Shown here: positions 7,647-17,802 of the stretch, one piece after another
Numbering within the stretch: the first letter of the stretch is position 1
How the letters are laid out: every line of letters starts with the position of its first letter
NCBI GenBank assembly: GCA_964383545.1
Contig: CAYLHD010000009.1
Span: 1 to 24,541, forward strand
Length of the DNA: 24,541 nucleotides
Reading direction: 5' to 3'
DNA from: JAGYLJ01 sp964383545
GTDB lineage: Bacteria; Patescibacteriota; Minisyncoccia; Phycocordibacterales; UBA12079
Made by a program: the position numbers and the translations under genes
Notes under the pieces: generated by a model
What the model saw: the letters and a program-made list of their open reading frames with translations, nothing else
The model's database searches: none
Told to the model about the DNA's origin: nothing

Positions 7647-8432
7647 TTAAAATTGATTAACTAATTTTAAATCTCCAGAATAAAGTCTTCTAATATCATC
7701 CAAACCGTGTCTCAACATAATAATTCTATCCACACCTATACCAAAGGCAAAACCTTGATACTTTCTACTATCAATTCCACAACTGTTTAAAACGTTAGGA
7801 TGAACCATTCCTGCCCCTAAAATTTCAATCCAACCACTATGAGAACAAGATGAACAACCTTTTCCTTTGCAACGGAAACAAATCATATCTACTTCCACAC
7901 CAGGTTCCACAAAAGGAAAATATCCAGGGCGAAGACGAATAATTACATCTTCTCCAAACAATTTTTTGAAAAAAGTTTCAAGAGTTCCTTTTAAATTTGC
8001 TAAGGTAATATTCTCACCAACAACTAAACCTTCACATTGATGAAATTGAGCGTCATGGGTTACATCGGTAGCTTCATTTCTAAAAACCTTACCAGGCACT
8101 ACAATAGCAAAAGGAGGTTTATTATTTTCCATGTAACGAACCTGCACGGGTGAAGTATGAGTTCGTAAAAGTTTTTTTAGATTATCTGTATGTTCACTGG
8201 AAGGAAGAGGTTTTAACCAAAAGGTATCTTGCATATCTCTAGCAGGATGATTTTTAGGCACATTCAAAGCATCAAAATTATGATATTCATCTTCTATTTC
8301 TGGGCCACTAACTACCTCAAAACCCATCTCAGAAAAGATTTCAGAGATCCTTCGAATTGTCTGGGTGATTAAGTGGAGATGCCCTTTTTCTTCAGTACTT
8401 ATATCGTTTTCTAAACCTTCATCTTTTTTCAT
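7647..8432 (-). CDS. pheS: Phenylalanine-tRNA ligase alpha subunit, short form
   Basis: PheS carries the aminoacylation site. The product shows class II motifs: motif 2 VFRNEATDVTHDAQFHQCEGLVV and motif 3 GFAFGIGVDRIIMLRHGLDDIR. Between them is CFRCKGKGCSSCSHSGWIE, a Cys-rich loop that may bind zinc. Length is 261 residues from the ATG at 8432, against about 330-350 usually. The N-terminal coiled-coil that reaches tRNA is missing; the protein starts almost directly with TEEKGHLHLITQTIRRISEIF. An upstream in-frame TTG at 8441 overlaps the -10 box, so I reject it as start. The promoter box lies 8 nt before the ATG, so the mRNA is probably leaderless. The gene is the first of pheST. Confidence 0.95.
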   Translation of the reverse strand: MKKDEGLENDISTEEKGHLHLITQTIRRISEIFSEMGFEVVSGPEIEDEYHNFDALNVPKNHPARDMQDTFWLKPLPSSEHTDNLKKLLRTHTSPVQVRYMENNKPPFAIVVPGKVFRNEATDVTHDAQFHQCEGLVVGENITLANLKGTLETFFKKLFGEDVIIRLRPGYFPFVEPGVEVDMICFRCKGKGCSSCSHSGWIEILGAGMVHPNVLNSCGIDSRKYQGFAFGIGVDRIIMLRHGLDDIRRLYSGDLKLVNQF

Positions 8433-8440
8433 TGTTATCA

Positions 8441-8469
8441 ATTATACCTAAAAAACAGTAAGTTTTCAA
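8441..8469 (-). promoter_or_regulatory. Promoter of pheST
   Basis: The minus strand has TTGAAA (8464-8469), 17 bp spacing and TATAAT (8441-8446). The hexamer ends 8 nt before the pheS ATG at 8432, which predicts a transcript starting at or next to the start codon. Confidence 0.75.
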
Positions 8470-8486
8470 ACAACCTTACTTTTATA

Positions 8487-8586
8487 NNNNNNNNNNNNNN
8501 NNNNNNNNNNNNNNNNNNNNNNNNNNNNNNNNNNNNNNNNNNNNNNNNNNNNNNNNNNNNNNNNNNNNNNNNNNNNNNNNNNNNNN
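8487..8586. other. Assembly gap of 100 Ns
   Basis: The stretch is exactly 100 Ns, a conventional placeholder length, not a measured gap. Confidence 0.99.
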
Positions 8587-8649
8587 CAATTATACCTAAA
8601 AAACAGTAAGTTTTCAAACAACCTTACTTTTATACTTTTCCTATTTTTA

Positions 8650-8658
8650 TGGTATTAT
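8650..8658 (+). promoter_or_regulatory. Extended -10 of the glycosyltransferase gene
   Basis: TGGTATTAT is a TGn-extended -10 (hexamer TATTAT at 8653-8658) that ends 7 nt before the ATG at 8666. No clear -35 is present. It predicts a leaderless mRNA. Confidence 0.6.
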
Positions 8659-8665
8659 TTCTTCA

Positions 8666-9793
8666 ATGACACCTAGAAAAATACTATTCATAATCACTAA
8701 AGCTAACTGGGGAGGTGCCCAAAAATATGTTTTTGACTTAGCCACAAGTCTAAATGATTTTGAGGTAAAAGTAGTTCATGGTGAACCAGTAGGAGAATTA
8801 ACTAAAAAATTAAAAAATGCAGGAATAAAAACTATCCCAATTGGAAACCTAGAAAGAGACATTAGTTTTTTCAAAGAATTAAAAGCAGCCTGGTCACTCT
8901 TCAAAATACTTAAAAGTGAGAAACCAGATATAATACATTTAAATAGCACAAAAATTGGTGGTCTAGGTGCTTTTATCGGTAGATTGGTAGGTATAGAAAA
9001 GATTATTTTTACAGCCCACGGTTGGGCCTTTAACGAAGACAGAGTATTTTGGCAAAAACTACTTATTAAAATGTTAAGTTGGAAAACTATCCTTCTAAAC
9101 CACAAAACAATTGTCCTTTCTCAAAAAGAATATGATCAAGTTATACATTGGCCATTTGTAACAAAAGATAAATTAGAGTTGATTCATAACGGAATAAAAC
9201 CAATAAATTTCTTAGACAAAACATCAGCTAGAAATTATTTTAATACTATAATTACAGACCAAGACAAAGTTGTTGGAACAATTTCTGAATTACACAAAAA
9301 CAAAGGTTTAAAATACGCCATAAAAGCTATTGCTGAAATAAGTAAAAAAATCAAAGATATAAAATTTATAATAATTGGAGAAGGAGAAGAAAGACCAACA
9401 CTAGAAAAATATATTAAACAACAAGGGCTAGAAAATAAAATTTTCCTAGTCGGTCAAGTATCAGAGGCTTCTCGTTATCTAAAAGCCTTTGATATATTTT
9501 TACTCTCTTCAGTCAAAGAAGGTTTTCCTTTCGTTTTACTTGAAGCTGGTTTAGCTGAGTTACCAGTTATTTCAACTAAAGTAGGAGGTATTCCTGAAAT
9601 TATTGAAAATAATAAGACTGGGATATTAATTGAGAGCAAAGATAGTAAAAAAATAGCAAAGGGTCTGGAAACCTTAATCGAAAACGAAAAACTTCAAAAA
9701 ACTTACGGCCAAGCTCTAAACAATAAAATAATTAAAGATTTTTCTTTTGGAGAAATACTTAAAAAAACTAGGGAATTGTATGAATTGGAGTAA
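8666..9793 (+). CDS. GT4-family glycosyltransferase
   Basis: The 375-residue product has the GT-B layout of retaining GT4 enzymes. The N-terminal Rossmann half begins KILFIITKANWGGAQKYVFDLA, whose Gly-Gly loop contacts the acceptor. The C-terminal half holds IGEGEERPTLEKY and the nucleotide-sugar motif EX7E (Glu285 in KEGFPFVLLEAG to Glu293), followed by VISTKVGGIPEII. It has no transmembrane segment and probably works at the inner face of the membrane on a lipid-linked or surface sugar, such as exopolysaccharide or lipopolysaccharide-like glycans; the substrate cannot be read. The gene stands alone: divergent from pheST, convergent with rodA, and closed by a strong hairpin. Length is normal for the family. 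Confidence 0.9.
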   Translation: MTPRKILFIITKANWGGAQKYVFDLATSLNDFEVKVVHGEPVGELTKKLKNAGIKTIPIGNLERDISFFKELKAAWSLFKILKSEKPDIIHLNSTKIGGLGAFIGRLVGIEKIIFTAHGWAFNEDRVFWQKLLIKMLSWKTILLNHKTIVLSQKEYDQVIHWPFVTKDKLELIHNGIKPINFLDKTSARNYFNTIITDQDKVVGTISELHKNKGLKYAIKAIAEISKKIKDIKFIIIGEGEERPTLEKYIKQQGLENKIFLVGQVSEASRYLKAFDIFLLSSVKEGFPFVLLEAGLAELPVISTKVGGIPEIIENNKTGILIESKDSKKIAKGLETLIENEKLQKTYGQALNNKIIKDFSFGEILKKTRELYELE

Positions 9794-9805
9794 TTAGAGT
9801 TTTTA

Positions 9806-9842
9806 AAAAGGGTGGATTTTGCGAAGCAAAATCCACCCTTTT
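9806..9842. terminator. Bidirectional terminator between the glycosyltransferase and rodA
   Basis: A 17-bp perfect stem (9806-9822 with 9826-9842) has a GAA loop and is followed by AAATTTTTTT. The core GGTGGATTTTGC/GCAAAATCCACC recurs in other terminators of this window. Confidence 0.9.
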
Positions 9843-9872
9843 AAATTTTTTTCTAAAAACTAAATCTCTATA

Positions 9873-11021
9873 CTAGTCTATTCCCAAAAACTCATTATGC
9901 ATATCATCTCGATGAACAACTCGAGAATATCTTCTCATACCCATTAAAATACCCAAGCCAATAAATTCTACCAATAAATGAGACCCTCCATAGCTCATAA
10001 AGGGAATTGTGATTCCTGTGACAGGAAGCAGACCAATATTCATACCAACATGAATAACAAAATGACTAATAAACATAATCGCTAAACCAAGACCAAACAG
10101 AACTTCAAAATTTGAAGCCCCTTTAGCTGCGTTAATTAAAATTCTCCAAATAACTATACCAAAAAATATAAACAAAAAAACAATACCAACAAAACCCCAT
10201 TCTTCAGCGAAAGCCGAAAAAATAAAATCAGTTTCATACTCTGGTAAAAACTGTAATCTTGATTGAGTCCCAAAACCAACGCCTTTCCCTAAAAGTTGCC
10301 CAGATCCAACCGCAATAGTTGACTGATAAGCATTATAACCAGCTCCTTGAATATCAGCCATAGGATGAATAAATGTTATGATTCTTTGTTTTTGATAATC
10401 ACCAAAAACATAGAACCAAAGACCTACAAAAGCAACAGCTCCTACTAGAAAAACAGCTAGAAGATGTTTTTTTGAAATACCTGAAACAAACACCATACCA
10501 AACCAAATCAAAAAAATTATAATAGCCGAACCAAAATCAGGTTGTAATAAAACTAAAACAAAAAAAACAAAAGCATAAAAACCAGAAACTAAAATGTGAC
10601 GAATATTAGCAATCTCAATATGTCTTTTAGAAAAATATTTAGATAAGAGTAAAATTAAAACTAACTTAACAAGATCAGCTGGCTGAAAAGCAAATACACC
10701 TAAATCAAACCAACTCTGAGCTCCTTTAATACTACTTGTCACAAAAAGAAAAGTCAGTAAAAGAACAGAAATAGCAAAAAAAGAAAGTAAAACACCTGTT
10801 TTTCTAAAAAAACGAAAATCAAAAAAACTTAGAACAAAAAAAGTTAAAACAGAGACAAGCAACCATATTAATTGTTTCTGAAAAAAATAGTTCTGACTAA
10901 CAAAAGAGTTCATGGTTATCAAACCAGCAAACACCAAAGGAAGAACAGAAGCAAAAAGAATCCAGTCTATTTTTGACCTTGACCACAAATTAGCAAAAGC
11001 TCCCTTTATATTAAAAGACAT
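9873..11021 (-). CDS. rodA: Rod-shape/cell-elongation SEDS glycosyltransferase RodA
   Basis: SEDS proteins polymerise lipid II into glycan strands together with a class B penicillin-binding protein. The 382 residues carry about ten hydrophobic segments and the family motifs: GAQSWFDLGVFAFQPADLVKL (100-120), LLQPDFGSA (158-166), the catalytic-loop EYETDFIFSAFAEEWG with Asp265, and GLLPVTGITIPFMSYGGSHLL near the C-terminus. The DFIFA-type loop and SYGGS motif fit RodA/FtsW; the wording is closer to RodA, but FtsW is not excluded. The ATG at 11021 has a Shine-Dalgarno (AAGGTGA) inside the end of the preceding gene and follows that gene's TGA by one base, so the two are translationally coupled. 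No PBP2 gene is nearby. Confidence 0.92.
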   Translation of the reverse strand: MSFNIKGAFANLWSRSKIDWILFASVLPLVFAGLITMNSFVSQNYFFQKQLIWLLVSVLTFFVLSFFDFRFFRKTGVLLSFFAISVLLLTFLFVTSSIKGAQSWFDLGVFAFQPADLVKLVLILLLSKYFSKRHIEIANIRHILVSGFYAFVFFVLVLLQPDFGSAIIIFLIWFGMVFVSGISKKHLLAVFLVGAVAFVGLWFYVFGDYQKQRIITFIHPMADIQGAGYNAYQSTIAVGSGQLLGKGVGFGTQSRLQFLPEYETDFIFSAFAEEWGFVGIVFLFIFFGIVIWRILINAAKGASNFEVLFGLGLAIMFISHFVIHVGMNIGLLPVTGITIPFMSYGGSHLLVEFIGLGILMGMRRYSRVVHRDDMHNEFLGID

Positions 11022-11022
11022 A

Positions 11023-11778
11023 TCACCTTAATTTTGAAACAGGGAAAATATCCACTTTAATAACCTCTCTATCAAAAGCATCAGGCCAAGTAAACACAAC
11101 GTTTTCAAACGAATCCTTTCTGATTACATCTAAAAAAGTTTTAGAACTATTTATTAAATTATCATTAATATCTAAAAGAAGAACAACAACTTCAACATTT
11201 TCAATATCTTTAACAGACTCATTATTTATAATAGCTGTTACCCTTGGTAAACCATTTTTTTCATAAAAACGAATACTTTCTATAAAAATTTCTGGTCCTG
11301 GTTCAGTTTCTAACCAATTAGGTTCAGCTGTAAATTCAAAAACTGTTTTTGTAGGAATCCTATTACCCACATAAATAGCTCCACTGAATATTGGAAACTG
11401 CTTATTAGCCGGAATAAAAGCTGCTCCTATATAATCAGTTACTAACAAACCATCGTCATCATACATTTTAAAAATATAGGGAACTGAATAAGCTTCTGCC
11501 GAAACATTAGGATTTTCAATTAATGCTGTCGCACTATATGAATCTTCGGTCATTCTTGATACACGGGCCCAATGAACAATAGGATTAATTATTTCAAAAC
11601 CACAAACAGTTAAACAAGGACCTCCACAATCAATACCATTTTCTTCTTGATTTAATTTACCATCAAAACAAGTAGGTTTTTCATAAAAATAAAAAATAAC
11701 TATAATAATTAAAATAACAAAAACAATTAAAGTTAATGAACCGATATAAATAGATTTTCTCTTTGATGACCAAGACAT
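11023..11778 (-). CDS. Membrane-anchored protein with CFDG..DCGGPC motif, unknown function
   Basis: This 251-residue protein (from the ATG at 11778) has a short basic N-terminus, one transmembrane helix (about residues 10-32), then a Cys-rich motif CFDGKLNQEENGIDCGGPC that ends in CLTVC, and an extracytoplasmic domain rich in beta-strands (SATALIENPNVSAEAYSVPY). That domain resembles late-embryogenesis or FxLYD-like Ig folds. The Cys motif is common after membrane anchors in CPR proteins and probably forms disulfides outside the cell. An upstream TTG at 11796 would give six more residues, but it overlaps the -10 box, so the ATG at 11778 is preferred. It is the first gene of an operon with rodA, which suggests a role in the envelope; this is inference. 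Confidence 0.8.
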   Translation of the reverse strand: MSWSSKRKSIYIGSLTLIVFVILIIIVIFYFYEKPTCFDGKLNQEENGIDCGGPCLTVCGFEIINPIVHWARVSRMTEDSYSATALIENPNVSAEAYSVPYIFKMYDDDGLLVTDYIGAAFIPANKQFPIFSGAIYVGNRIPTKTVFEFTAEPNWLETEPGPEIFIESIRFYEKNGLPRVTAIINNESVKDIENVEVVVLLLDINDNLINSSKTFLDVIRKDSFENVVFTWPDAFDREVIKVDIFPVSKLR

Positions 11779-11786
11779 TTGTTTAT

Positions 11787-11795
11787 ATAATAGCA
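11787..11795 (-). promoter_or_regulatory. Extended -10 of the Cys-motif protein-rodA operon
   Basis: The minus strand reads TGCTATTAT. The hexamer (11787-11792) ends 8 nt before the ATG at 11778. It lies just downstream of the rRNA terminator and predicts a leaderless message. Confidence 0.65.
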
Positions 11796-11824
11796 AAATT
11801 TAGAATAAAGAAAAGCAACAAAAA

Positions 11825-11856
11825 AAACAACTCTTGTTAATAAACAAAGGTTGTTT
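11825..11856 (-). terminator. Terminator of the 23S-5S rRNA transcript
   Basis: A 14-bp stem with two non-Watson-Crick positions (11825-11838 with 11843-11856) is followed on the minus strand by a run of eight Ts. It lies about 30 bp past the 5S 3' end. Confidence 0.8.
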
Positions 11857-11885
11857 TTAAAATTATAAAATTTTTCAATATTTTG

Positions 11886-11995
11886 TTCTGGCGGCTACTT
11901 ACTTTCCCCAAAAAATGAGTATCATCAGCGCTAATGAGCTTGACTTCCGAGTTCGGAATGAGATCGGGTATAACCCCATTGCCAAACCACCAGAA
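11886..11995 (-). rRNA. rrf: 5S ribosomal RNA
   Basis: The minus strand gives a full 5S of about 110 nt. It contains the conserved CCGATCTCATTCCGAACTCGG loop region and paired ends TTCTGGTGG/CCGCCAGAA. The pairing runs on beyond the gene: 11871-11892 is complementary to about 11990-12010, a long precursor stem that probably guides processing. It follows the 23S on the same transcript. Exact mature ends are estimated to a few bases. Confidence 0.93.
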
Positions 11996-12042
11996 CAAAA
12001 TATTGAAAAAATATTTTGAATTAAATAACAGGTAAAAATAAA

Positions 12043-12064
12043 CAAGATTGCGAACTTTAAAATT

Positions 12065-12073
<9 letters not shown>
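12043..12073 (-). other. 3' strand of the pre-23S processing stem
   Basis: Bases 12043-12073 are complementary to 15308-15338, with CAAGATTGCG and CTTGTTAGG pairing at the two ends of the stem. This brings the 23S termini together, as in the RNase III stems of other bacteria. It also helps to place the 23S ends. Confidence 0.8.
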
Positions 12074-15316
<3,243 letters not shown>

Positions 15317-15344
15317 AAATTTAAAAACCGCAATCTTGTTATTG

Positions 15345-15378
15345 AACTACAAAATGATTTTATGTTTTATAGTTCAAA
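15345..15378 (-). other. Leader hairpin just upstream of 23S
   Basis: GAACTA/TAGTTC arms with adjoining AAAA/TTTT pairs form a long hairpin about 30 bp before the 23S. Further upstream, near 15433-15456, the minus strand has CATTGAAAATTGAATAGC, which resembles the spacer sequences found before 23S in many bacteria. The region 15339-15777 holds no gene; its other contents are listed separately. Confidence 0.5.
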
Positions 15379-15466
15379 AATGCTTACTTTAAATTAAAAA
15401 ATAAATTTTAAAATTTAAAGTTATTTACCTGCTATTCAATTTTCAATGAATCAATCGTCCTGAATT

Positions 15467-15488
15467 AAAAAAACCGCTTACGAAGCGG
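15467..15488 (-). terminator. Terminator-like hairpin in the 23S leader
   Basis: The stem CCGCTT/AAGCGG (15474-15479 with 15483-15488) is followed on the minus strand by seven Ts. It lies between the promoter at 15560-15587 and the 23S. Either the promoter makes a small RNA of about 87 nt that ends here, or rRNA antitermination lets polymerase read through. Confidence 0.65.
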
Positions 15489-15559
15489 CAAAAACAAACC
15501 AACAAGATTTATTATTACCGTCTTTTAAGTTGATTTTTCTCTAACATACAGTGACTAGT

Positions 15560-15587
15560 AGTATATAGAAAAATAAAGATTTTGCAA
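15560..15587 (-). promoter_or_regulatory. Candidate promoter of the 23S-5S unit
   Basis: The minus strand has TTGCAA (15582-15587), 16 bp spacing and TATACT (15560-15565). It is the best sigma-70-like promoter upstream of the 23S. The start would be near 15553. Confidence 0.6.
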
Positions 15588-15608
15588 CTAAAAATAGGTA
15601 GAAAAACA

Positions 15609-15635
15609 GGGGATTTTGATGGTATCAAAATCCCC
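15609..15635. terminator. Bidirectional hairpin upstream of the rRNA promoter
   Basis: A perfect 12-bp stem GGGGATTTTGAT/ATCAAAATCCCC has a GGT loop, with A-rich sequence on its left and TTATT on its right. With the hairpin at 15702 it isolates the rRNA unit from upstream reading. Confidence 0.7.
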
Positions 15636-15701
15636 TTATTAACAAACAAATAATAGCCAAAAACCAGCATAATTTGAACATTAAACCTTATAAAATAAAA
15701 C

Positions 15702-15729
15702 AAGGGTTTTAGCTTACGCTAAAACCCTT
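15702..15729 (-). terminator. Terminator of the unknown gene 15778-16257
   Basis: A perfect 12-bp stem AAGGGTTTTAGC/GCTAAAACCCTT with a TTAC loop is followed on the minus strand by GTTTTATTTTAT. It lies about 50 bp after the stop of the gene at 15778. Confidence 0.75.
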
Positions 15730-15777
15730 TAACCCTATATTTCAAACCCTACATAAAAAGGTAAGAAAAAACTTCAT

Positions 15778-16257
15778 TTAATCCATTTTCTCCATCATAC
15801 TTTTAAGAGCTTTGGATTTATCGAAACATTCATCAGCACGTAAATTTAAAAGTTCTCCTTTACTGAGAAAATAAAGATGATTCCCTCTACAAGCGTTTTT
15901 TAAATGAAAAAGAAATTCTACAGCTATTTCGCTACCACTAGCTTTGAAAAAACAATTTTGAGAACTATCAAAAAGATCAATATGAATTTCTTCTTTTTTT
16001 GGTAAAACACAGCCTCCGATTGCCCTGATAGTAACTCTTAAATTCTGATTCTTCACCCCTCCTAAAATAACCTCCATAGGAAAGGGAATCTTTATTAAGG
16101 AGAGAACCTTCCCCAACAAAAACATCATAGAACCTTTCTTTTCATCTTCCCAATCTGTTACTAGAAAATGAAGATCTGAATCAAAAGAAATTCCACCCTC
16201 ATCTTCATAATTTATTACTACCTGAACCTTAACTGGATAAAGCTTTTTTTCTTCCAT
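15778..16257 (-). CDS. Hypothetical protein, 159 aa
   Basis: I do not recognise this family. The 159-residue protein begins MEEKKLYPVKVQVVINYEDEGG, has no signal peptide, and holds one moderately hydrophobic stretch (MMFLLGKVLSLIKIPFPMEVILGG, about 44-67) that may be a helix or buried strand rather than a membrane segment. The rest looks like an alpha/beta cytoplasmic protein with isolated Cys residues (about 83, 102, 118 and 144). The start is well supported by an unusually strong Shine-Dalgarno, AAGGAGGA, 7 nt before the ATG. That differs from the leaderless starts of most neighbours and, like the FISUMP genes, may mark a high-expression or acquired gene. It is a single-gene unit with its own terminator. 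Confidence 0.7.
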   Translation of the reverse strand: MEEKKLYPVKVQVVINYEDEGGISFDSDLHFLVTDWEDEKKGSMMFLLGKVLSLIKIPFPMEVILGGVKNQNLRVTIRAIGGCVLPKKEEIHIDLFDSSQNCFFKASGSEIAVEFLFHLKNACRGNHLYFLSKGELLNLRADECFDKSKALKSMMEKMD

Positions 16258-16353
16258 CGTCGTTCCTCCTTTTTTTCAATATTTTTTATATTAAGAACAT
16301 CTATTCCAGATAGAGTAAATCACATTTTTAAAAAAACCACAAATATTTATAAA

Positions 16354-16836
16354 TTAGCATTTTTCTTTCAAAATACTTTCTACTTCTTTAACCTCACCTA
16401 AAATCCCGTCAATTAAATCATAATCTTTAGCTTCTTCCACAGTTACCCAAGCAAATTTATCAGTATCATCATCTAATTTCACTTTACCAGATTCGTAGGG
16501 TCCATAATAACTTAAGATAATAGCAGGAGTCCCACCAGGAATAATAAAAGTAATATCTAATAAAAATTTCATTTTTCCCACCACTAAATTAACTTCTTCT
16601 TTAACTTCCCTTCTTAAAGAACTCTCAATAGCGTTATACCACTGGCCGTTCACATCAGCTGGAGTATTAGTATAATCATCAGTTTCCAATCCCCCTCCAG
16701 GCACCGTCCATTTCCCAGGAAAAGCTTTCTTTTCCAAACTCCTCTGAGTAATCAAATATTTAAAAACACCATCTTTTTCTTTATAAATAATTGCTGTAGA
16801 AGTAATCCGATGTAATTCTTTATTTTTTATTTCCAT
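16354..16836 (-). CDS. NUDIX hydrolase
   Basis: NUDIX enzymes hydrolyse nucleoside diphosphates linked to another moiety, often as house-cleaning enzymes. The 160-residue protein shows FPGKWTVPGGGLE followed by LRREVKEEVNL (74-84). The REVKEE part supplies the metal-binding Glu residues (77, 80, 81). The box is not standard: the Gly-rich part and the REUXEE part are separated by an extra segment of about 15 residues (DDYTNTPADVNGQWY), and the usual Gly after EE is Asn83. Substrate cannot be predicted. The gene follows mutM by 16 nt on the same strand, so it is probably cotranscribed. A link to oxidised nucleotides (MutT-like, next to MutM) is attractive but unproven. Confidence 0.88.
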   Translation of the reverse strand: MEIKNKELHRITSTAIIYKEKDGVFKYLITQRSLEKKAFPGKWTVPGGGLETDDYTNTPADVNGQWYNAIESSLRREVKEEVNLVVGKMKFLLDITFIIPGGTPAIILSYYGPYESGKVKLDDDTDKFAWVTVEEAKDYDLIDGILGEVKEVESILKEKC

Positions 16837-16852
16837 GAAATTTTATTAACTA

Positions 16853-17707
16853 TTAATATTGACACTTTCTACACCAAAACACAGATCTTTGGCTTAACTT
16901 CAATCTTTCAATCTGACCACCACATCTTGTACATTTCTTACCTTCTTTTCCATATACTTTTAGAAAATTCTGAAATTTACCTTTCTTTCCAGAAGTATCT
17001 CTGTAATCAACAGTGGAAGTCCCCCTCATCTTCACGGACTTTTTCAAAATCTTCCGCATAGCTTGATAAAATTTTTTTCGCTCTTCTCGTTTTAAACTCT
17101 TTATTAATCGCTCTGGCGCAATCCCCGCTTCAAATAAAATTTCACTTCTATAAATATTCCCTACCCCTGCTATCCATTTTTGATCTAAAATCACCGTCCC
17201 AATTTTACTTTTCTGCTTTTTCTCTAACAGAACTTCAAACCTCTTCAGACTTAAATCCACACTTAAAGCATCAATTCCCAACATAGCAATTTCCTTCATT
17301 TTTTCAACTTCTCTCGTTTTTACCAAAGCCAACCAAGCAAACTTTCTCATATCCGACATCGCTAACCTATCACCATTTTTAAAATAAATGATGTGATGAA
17401 TATACCCGTTAACCTTCTCCTTAAAATTTCCAGTACTTATAACACTGTTAATCTTAGATTTAAATAACAAATGACCGATCATTTTTAAATGTATAACGAT
17501 AGAATAACCATTACTTAAATTAATAACCAAATGTTTCCCTTTCCTGTCAGTTCCAACAACTTTTTTCCCCACTATACCTTTTTTAAAAACACTAAAATTT
17601 GGTCTGACAGCTTTTTTATAATCACTCCAAACATCCACAATAGTTAAACCAACCACCTTTTCTTCCAAATCATCTACAATTGTCTGTACTTCTGGTAACT
17701 CTGGCAT
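16853..17707 (-). CDS. mutM: Formamidopyrimidine-DNA glycosylase (Fpg/MutM)
   Basis: MutM removes 8-oxoguanine and formamidopyrimidines and cuts the abasic strand. The start at 17707 gives MPELPEVQT, with the catalytic N-terminal Pro2 and Glu3; the frame open further upstream would bury Pro2 and is rejected. Other family marks are DRKGKHLVINL with its Lys, GNIYRSEILFEAGI (helix-two-turn-helix), and a C-terminal zinc finger CTRC...CRKC with the RSVFWC part. Length is 284 residues, close to the usual 270. A TGTTATTAT box ends 6 nt before the ATG, which predicts a leaderless mRNA and confirms the start. It heads a likely unit with the NUDIX gene. Confidence 0.95.
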   Translation of the reverse strand: MPELPEVQTIVDDLEEKVVGLTIVDVWSDYKKAVRPNFSVFKKGIVGKKVVGTDRKGKHLVINLSNGYSIVIHLKMIGHLLFKSKINSVISTGNFKEKVNGYIHHIIYFKNGDRLAMSDMRKFAWLALVKTREVEKMKEIAMLGIDALSVDLSLKRFEVLLEKKQKSKIGTVILDQKWIAGVGNIYRSEILFEAGIAPERLIKSLKREERKKFYQAMRKILKKSVKMRGTSTVDYRDTSGKKGKFQNFLKVYGKEGKKCTRCGGQIERLKLSQRSVFWCRKCQY

Positions 17708-17713
17708 ATCAAC

Positions 17714-17722
17714 ATAATAACA
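17714..17722 (-). promoter_or_regulatory. Extended -10 of mutM
   Basis: The minus strand reads TGTTATTAT with the hexamer at 17714-17719, 6 nt before the ATG at 17707. It lies between the upstream gene's terminator and mutM. Confidence 0.65.
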
Positions 17723-17734
17723 CAAAAAAAAGAA

Positions 17735-17759
17735 GTGGATTTTGCTTCGCAAAATCCAC
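17735..17759 (-). terminator. Terminator of FISUMP gene 1
   Basis: An 11-bp stem GTGGATTTTGC/GCAAAATCCAC with a TTC loop is followed on the minus strand by CTTCTTTTTTTT. It belongs to the recurrent hairpin family of this window. Confidence 0.85.
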
Positions 17760-17802
17760 CTCCACACTTTAAACAAAAAAATCAAAAAACTAGAGAGCCA
17801 AA

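Larger units (their letters stand above)
8439..8634. repeat. 48-bp direct repeat flanking the N gap (unmerged contig overlap)
   Basis: Bases 8439-8486 and 8587-8634 are identical over 48 bp, and the 100 Ns sit exactly between them. The copy before the gap carries the pheS promoter; the copy after leads into the glycosyltransferase promoter. This is what two overlapping contigs look like when a scaffolder joins them without merging. The true distance between the two genes is then probably 148 bp shorter. Confidence 0.9.

Noticed and set aside
8433..8441. TTG start for PheS giving MITMKK
   Set aside because: It overlaps the -10 hexamer; the ATG at 8432 fits a leaderless start.
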